A stretch of 14,715 nucleotides of DNA, taken from the NCBI GenBank assembly GCA_903881205.1, contig CAIRSC010000001.1:1-14715 (forward strand). Direction: 5' to 3'. A program made the position numbers and the translations under genes. Below the pieces are notes generated by a model. It ran no database searches. It was not told the origin of the DNA and was given only the letters and a program-made list of their open reading frames with translations. Shown piece by piece: positions 11,796-14,715 of the stretch. The first letter of the stretch is position 1. Every line of letters starts with the position of its first letter. The stretch is from an uncultured bacterium (GTDB lineage: Bacteria; Patescibacteriota; Minisyncoccia; Phycocordibacterales; UBA2100).

Positions 11796-13044
11796 CTTTA
11801 CCCATATAGCCCTGCAATACGTCAGGGATTGCGATTGAGCCGTCGGCGCGCTGATAGTTCTCTACGATCTGGCAGAGAATGCGCGGCATGGCGAGCGCAG
11901 TATTGTTGAGAGAATGTACATATCGCATCGTACCGCTTTCGTCGCGGTAGCGGATATTGAGTCGGCGCGATTGGAAATCATGGAAGTACGACGACGAATG
12001 TGTTTCGCGATATGTTTTCTCGCTTGGCATCCATGCTTCGATATCGTACTTCTTCACTTGGCCCAAGCCCAGATCGCCGCCGCAGTTGATGACCACGTGA
12101 TATGGAAGTTTCAATTCTTGCAGGATCGCTTCAGCATTACCGGTGATCTCCTCGTGCAGCCGCACCGATTCGGTGTGCGATGCTTCGCAGAGCACCACTT
12201 GTTCGTATTTCACGAATTCGTGTATGCGAAATACTCCTTTTGTATCTTTGCCGTGACTGCCCGCTTCGCGACGAAAACACGGCGAGAACGCAAAGAATTT
12301 GATTGGAAGATCTTTTTTGTCGAGGATCTCTTCCTGGTAGTACCCCATGGTGCCTACTTCGGCAGTCCCCGCTAGATATTCGGCATCCTGCGTCTTATAC
12401 AGATCCTCTTCTGATTGCGGCAAATATCCTGTGCCCATAAATGGTTCGCGGCGCAACAAACTCGGCACGATCATCGGTGTGAATCCTTCTTTGTGCATGA
12501 AGCGATCCTCCACCAAGCGCTCGAGCGCCCACACGAGCCGCGCGCCGTCATTTTTCAAAAAGTAGCCGCGAAATCCCGCGACCTTCGATCCGCGCTCGAA
12601 ATCCGCCATATCGTTGAGTGTCATCAGCTCTACATGATTCTTCGGTTCAAAGTCGAACTTTGTCGGCTCGCCCCACACACGCGTTTCCTGATTGTCGGCA
12701 TCACTCTCCCCGTCGGGTACCGACATATCCGGTACGTTGGGCACCGCAAGCATGAGCAAGCGCCATTCTTTGAGGATTTCCTGCATCGATTCCTCTTGCT
12801 TCTTGAGCTCTTCTTTCAAAGTCGTCATGCCCGCGATGAGCGTCTGTCGCTCCTCAGCGCTTGCCGACGGAATCTTTTCTGACACGCCATTTTGTTCGGC
12901 GCGCTTGCCGTCGATAGAGAGCTGGAGCTCGCGACGCTTATCATCGAGTTCGATGAGCCGGTTGATATCGACATCGATATGCTTCTTCTTCGCCCCGGCG
13001 ATGACCACATCTTTATTGTCGCGAATGAATTTGATGTCCAACAT
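11773..13044 (-). CDS. serS: Seryl-tRNA synthetase
   Basis: A 423-residue class II synthetase, the normal length, charging tRNA-Ser with serine. The N-terminal antiparallel coiled coil that grips the tRNA's long variable arm is at about 27-98. Catalytic motifs: GTAEVGTMG region (226-234), motif 2 PCFRREAGSHGKDTKGVFR (255-273), and motif 3 LNNTALAMPRILCQIVENYQ (379-398), followed by DGSIAIPDVLQGYM. Motif 3 keeps the invariant Arg (R388). The start matches the conserved MLDIKFIRDNKDVV opening. The ATG lies 9 bases after an extended -10 box (TGC-TAAAAT) that overlaps the divergent dprA promoter. The 3' end overlaps ftsQ. Confidence 0.97.
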   Translation of the reverse strand: MLDIKFIRDNKDVVIAGAKKKHIDVDINRLIELDDKRRELQLSIDGKRAEQNGVSEKIPSASAEERQTLIAGMTTLKEELKKQEESMQEILKEWRLLMLAVPNVPDMSVPDGESDADNQETRVWGEPTKFDFEPKNHVELMTLNDMADFERGSKVAGFRGYFLKNDGARLVWALERLVEDRFMHKEGFTPMIVPSLLRREPFMGTGYLPQSEEDLYKTQDAEYLAGTAEVGTMGYYQEEILDKKDLPIKFFAFSPCFRREAGSHGKDTKGVFRIHEFVKYEQVVLCEASHTESVRLHEEITGNAEAILQELKLPYHVVINCGGDLGLGQVKKYDIEAWMPSEKTYRETHSSSYFHDFQSRRLNIRYRDESGTMRYVHSLNNTALAMPRILCQIVENYQRADGSIAIPDVLQGYMGKDEIRKSN

Positions 13045-13064
13045 AGTGGTATGATTTTAGCACC
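13045..13064. promoter_or_regulatory. Overlapping divergent extended -10 promoters of serS and dprA
   Basis: The two start codons are 20 bases apart, pointing outward. Plus strand: TGG-TATGAT (13050-13055), nine bases, dprA ATG. Minus strand: TGC-TAAAAT (13054-13059), nine bases, serS ATG. The hexamers share two bases, so only one polymerase can open the site at a time. Any -35 elements would lie inside the opposite gene. Confidence 0.6.
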
Positions 13065-13931
13065 ATGCTGGACGCCCTCCAACTGCTCAAGCCCAGTGAA
13101 TTCCCACCGCTCCTTCAGGAAATTCCCGACCGGCCGAAACAGCTGTACGTGCGCGGCACGCTTCCGTCGACGGATCACAAATGGCTCGCCGTGGTCGGAT
13201 CGCGCGCCTGCACCGACTATGGCCGGCGTGTCTGCAAATATCTGATCGACGGCCTACGTGGTTATCCCGTCGTGATCGTTTCCGGTCTTGCCTACGGGAT
13301 CGATGCCGAGGCACACCGCAATGCACTCGATGCCGGATTGCCTACTGTCGGCGTCCCCGGCTCCGGCCTGGATTGGAATATATTGTATCCGCGCGCCAAT
13401 GTGTCACTCGCTCGCGAGATATTAGAGAAAGGCGGCGCACTCCTTTCGGAAGAAAAGCCCGATATGAAAGCGACCGACTACACCTTCCCCAAGCGCAATC
13501 GAGTGATGGCGGGCCTCTGCCATGCGACGCTCATGATCGAGGCCCGGGAAAAGTCGGGAAGCCTCATCACTGCCAAGCTGACGACTGAATATAATAGAGA
13601 TCTGCTCGTGGTGCCCGGCTCGGTCTTCAGCGCAGAGAGCAAGGGCACACACCAATTTTTGCGCCTCGGTGCGACCGCCGTTACGGCGCCCGAAGATATC
13701 CTCGTGGCACTCGGTATCACCAAGCGCGAAGGCGCCACATCGCTCACAGCGCTCCGCACTGATCTATCCGACGATGAGAAACGTGTCTTCGATATTATCG
13801 CGTCACCTGTCTCGCGCGACGAGCTTATCGAGTCGCTCGAACTCCCGATATCCGAGGTCAATGTGCTGCTTTCAATGATGGAAATAAAGGGGCTTATCGT
13901 AGAAGAGCTCGGCGTCGTACGAATGAAGTAA
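13065..13931 (+). CDS. dprA: DNA-processing protein DprA (Smf)
   Basis: A 288-residue protein. DprA binds incoming single-stranded DNA in natural transformation and loads RecA. The Rossmann-like domain (about 1-215) has VGSRACTDYGRR (44-55), VSGLAYGIDAEAHRNAL (72-88), VPGSGLDWNILYP (97-109), FPKRNRVMAGL (141-151), EAREKSGSLITAK (159-171) and VPGSVFSAESKGTHQFLRLGA (183-203, nearly all conserved). A C-terminal winged-helix (DML1-like) domain spans about 233-288. The N-terminal SAM-like domain of longer DprA proteins is absent. The start ATG is 9 bases after TATGAT, giving a near-leaderless mRNA. It implies DNA uptake competence, common in small-genome lineages that must scavenge DNA; no com genes are in the window. 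Confidence 0.97.
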   Translation: MLDALQLLKPSEFPPLLQEIPDRPKQLYVRGTLPSTDHKWLAVVGSRACTDYGRRVCKYLIDGLRGYPVVIVSGLAYGIDAEAHRNALDAGLPTVGVPGSGLDWNILYPRANVSLAREILEKGGALLSEEKPDMKATDYTFPKRNRVMAGLCHATLMIEAREKSGSLITAKLTTEYNRDLLVVPGSVFSAESKGTHQFLRLGATAVTAPEDILVALGITKREGATSLTALRTDLSDDEKRVFDIIASPVSRDELIESLELPISEVNVLLSMMEIKGLIVEELGVVRMK

Positions 13932-13935
13932 GCCG

Positions 13936-13964
13936 TTGCCAAACAAGGTAAGTAGTTGCATAGT
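13936..13964 (+). promoter_or_regulatory. Sigma-70-like promoter of the right-edge gene
   Basis: TTGCCA (13936-13941), a 17-base spacer, CATAGT (13959-13964). The -35 begins five bases past the dprA stop codon. The transcript would start near 13971, giving a leader of about 48 bases with a weak AGGGA (14006-14010) eight bases before the ATG. Confidence 0.55.
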
Positions 13965-14018
13965 GAGCCGAGACGAATAGTACAGCCCCGCGTCGTGAGG
14001 GCCACAGGGATATAAAAA

Positions 14019-14715
14019 ATGTCTAAGACGCTGGCGTGGATGTCCGATCCGGACGAACGGAGCAAGAAGATCGTTTTTCTCGTTAAAGCTGGCGTAAGCA
14101 GGAAGGTGATCCGTGCCATCACCGGCTGGTCCAACAATCAGATGGCCGGTAAGGCAGCCCGAGCCGGCATCAGCTTCGATAAGTTCAAAACGATTGCGAC
14201 TGCACTGATGAAAGAGCCGCTGTTGAATGTCGGTTTCTCTGAGAAGGAGGTCGTACGAGTGCTCAGCGAAGCCGGGGAACCGGAAAAGATTGGGAAGGTT
14301 TCTCCCAAGGCCTCAAAGGCTTCGCACGCGCCTTTCGGCAGAACAAGCAAGAAAGATAAGCCTCTGGAGAAAGGTCGGGAAAAAATTGTAGCAAAGAAAC
14401 AACCTGTTTCTGATGCAGTTCCCCAGCCGGTTCAAGATCCCGTTACTCTGCCTCAGCCCGAGAAGAAAACGGGTGACCACGTGACCTTGGCAAAACTCAC
14501 GGGGACTGAAGAGTCGGCACGTCCTACCGATGACGAGGTCAATGCCCGGTTCAGGCAGGACATTGCGGAGGAAGTCGAGAAACAGGTGAAGGCCGCTCGA
14601 CCCGTTCTCGCGACTGAGAAGGCCGAAGTCGTCATCGTGCCCGTTCGAAAAGCTGCCCATGAAAAAACTGAAGGCGGCTGTCAATACGAACTGTCGGTCG
14701 TGCGATCACTCAAAG
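14019..14715 (+). CDS. GcrA-like helix-turn-helix protein with long disordered region (truncated by window edge)
   Basis: The frame is open from the ATG at 14019 to the right edge (232 residues); the C-terminus is missing. Residues about 6-52 (WMSDPDERSKKIVFLVKAG, then VSRKVIRAITGW, then NNQMAGKAARAGIS) have the pattern of the GcrA-type HTH: W..DER...L..L...G.S...I......N...GKA.RAGI. GcrA in alphaproteobacteria is a sigma-70-binding cell-cycle regulator; this protein is only similar in the HTH, so the same role should not be assumed. A second short helical unit (GFSEKEVVRVLSEAG, 72-86) follows. From about 90 on it is Lys/Pro/Glu-rich and probably disordered, with a late GGCQYELSVV that may start another domain. 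Promoter and weak Shine-Dalgarno sequence are visible; the opposite frame (14313-14684) is a shadow. Confidence 0.75.
   Translation, partial: MSKTLAWMSDPDERSKKIVFLVKAGVSRKVIRAITGWSNNQMAGKAARAGISFDKFKTIATALMKEPLLNVGFSEKEVVRVLSEAGEPEKIGKVSPKASKASHAPFGRTSKKDKPLEKGREKIVAKKQPVSDAVPQPVQDPVTLPQPEKKTGDHVTLAKLTGTEESARPTDDEVNARFRQDIAEEVEKQVKAARPVLATEKAEVVIVPVRKAAHEKTEGGCQYELSVVRSLK

Noticed and set aside
12415..12882. 155-residue plus-strand open frame opposite serS
   Set aside because: serS has all class II motifs; the opposite frame is a by-product of its codon usage.
13478..14137. 219-residue minus-strand open frame
   Set aside because: It is antisense to dprA and the start of the right-edge gene; Ser/Arg/Ile-rich, no domain, and dprA is unambiguous.
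1..14715. CRISPR array, insertion sequence, prophage or toxin-antitoxin module
   Set aside because: No regularly spaced direct repeats, no transposase or integrase motifs, no terminal inverted repeats with target duplications, and no recognisable toxin or antitoxin pair was seen on reading both strands.

Overview
The window looks like a compact, mid-GC bacterial chromosome segment of the Candidate Phyla Radiation / Patescibacteria type, probably Parcubacteria-like. This is inferred, not shown. The signs are very short intergenic gaps (none above about 140 bases), many small single-pass membrane-anchored extracytoplasmic proteins, a stripped-down DnaX, a tRNA without an encoded CCA, and most genes starting directly on a -10 box. 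I see no insertion sequences, prophage genes, CRISPR arrays or rRNA.

Layout. Almost everything from 1 to 13044 is on the minus strand. From the left edge: a truncated membrane-anchored protein of an uncharacterised extracellular family (1-763); a secreted MliC-type lysozyme-inhibitor domain protein (819-1751); the tRNA U34 hydroxylase TrhO (1828-2766); the mechanosensitive channel MscL with a C-terminal zinc ribbon (2803-3210); two tiny genes, one acidic (3288-3410) and one basic (3507-3626); a two-domain PhnB/VOC protein (3682-4599); a stand-alone ParB-like-fold protein (4690-5175); an anchored lipocalin-like protein (5279-5785); a four-repeat DUF347 membrane protein that is AT-richer than its surroundings (5888-6655); tRNA-Gln (6677-6747); PurE (6884-7375); an anchored PsbP-like protein (7446-8045); DnaX (8074-9123); a 94-residue basic protein (9173-9457); tRNA-dihydrouridine synthase (9501-10463); FtsQ (10866-11795) overlapping SerS (11773-13044). 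On the plus strand are a 71-residue orphan (10588-10803), DprA (13065-13931), and a truncated GcrA-like helix-turn-helix protein running off the right edge (14019-14715).

How it works together. The recognisable genes cover translation and tRNA (serS, tRNA-Gln, trhO, dus), replication and DNA uptake (dnaX, dprA), division (ftsQ) and the cell surface (mscL, MliC-like and other anchored proteins). They do not form one pathway.

The most striking feature is in the control regions. At least nine genes carry a TATAAT-like hexamer ending only 6-9 bases before the ATG, usually preceded by TGN (extended -10), with no Shine-Dalgarno sequence, which predicts leaderless or near-leaderless mRNAs. A smaller set (purE, the 94-aa gene, the 71-aa gene and the right-edge gene) has a Shine-Dalgarno-like sequence, and two of these share a TTG-NNN / 17 bp / CATAGT promoter. 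The serS and dprA genes start 20 bp apart on opposite strands with physically overlapping -10 boxes.
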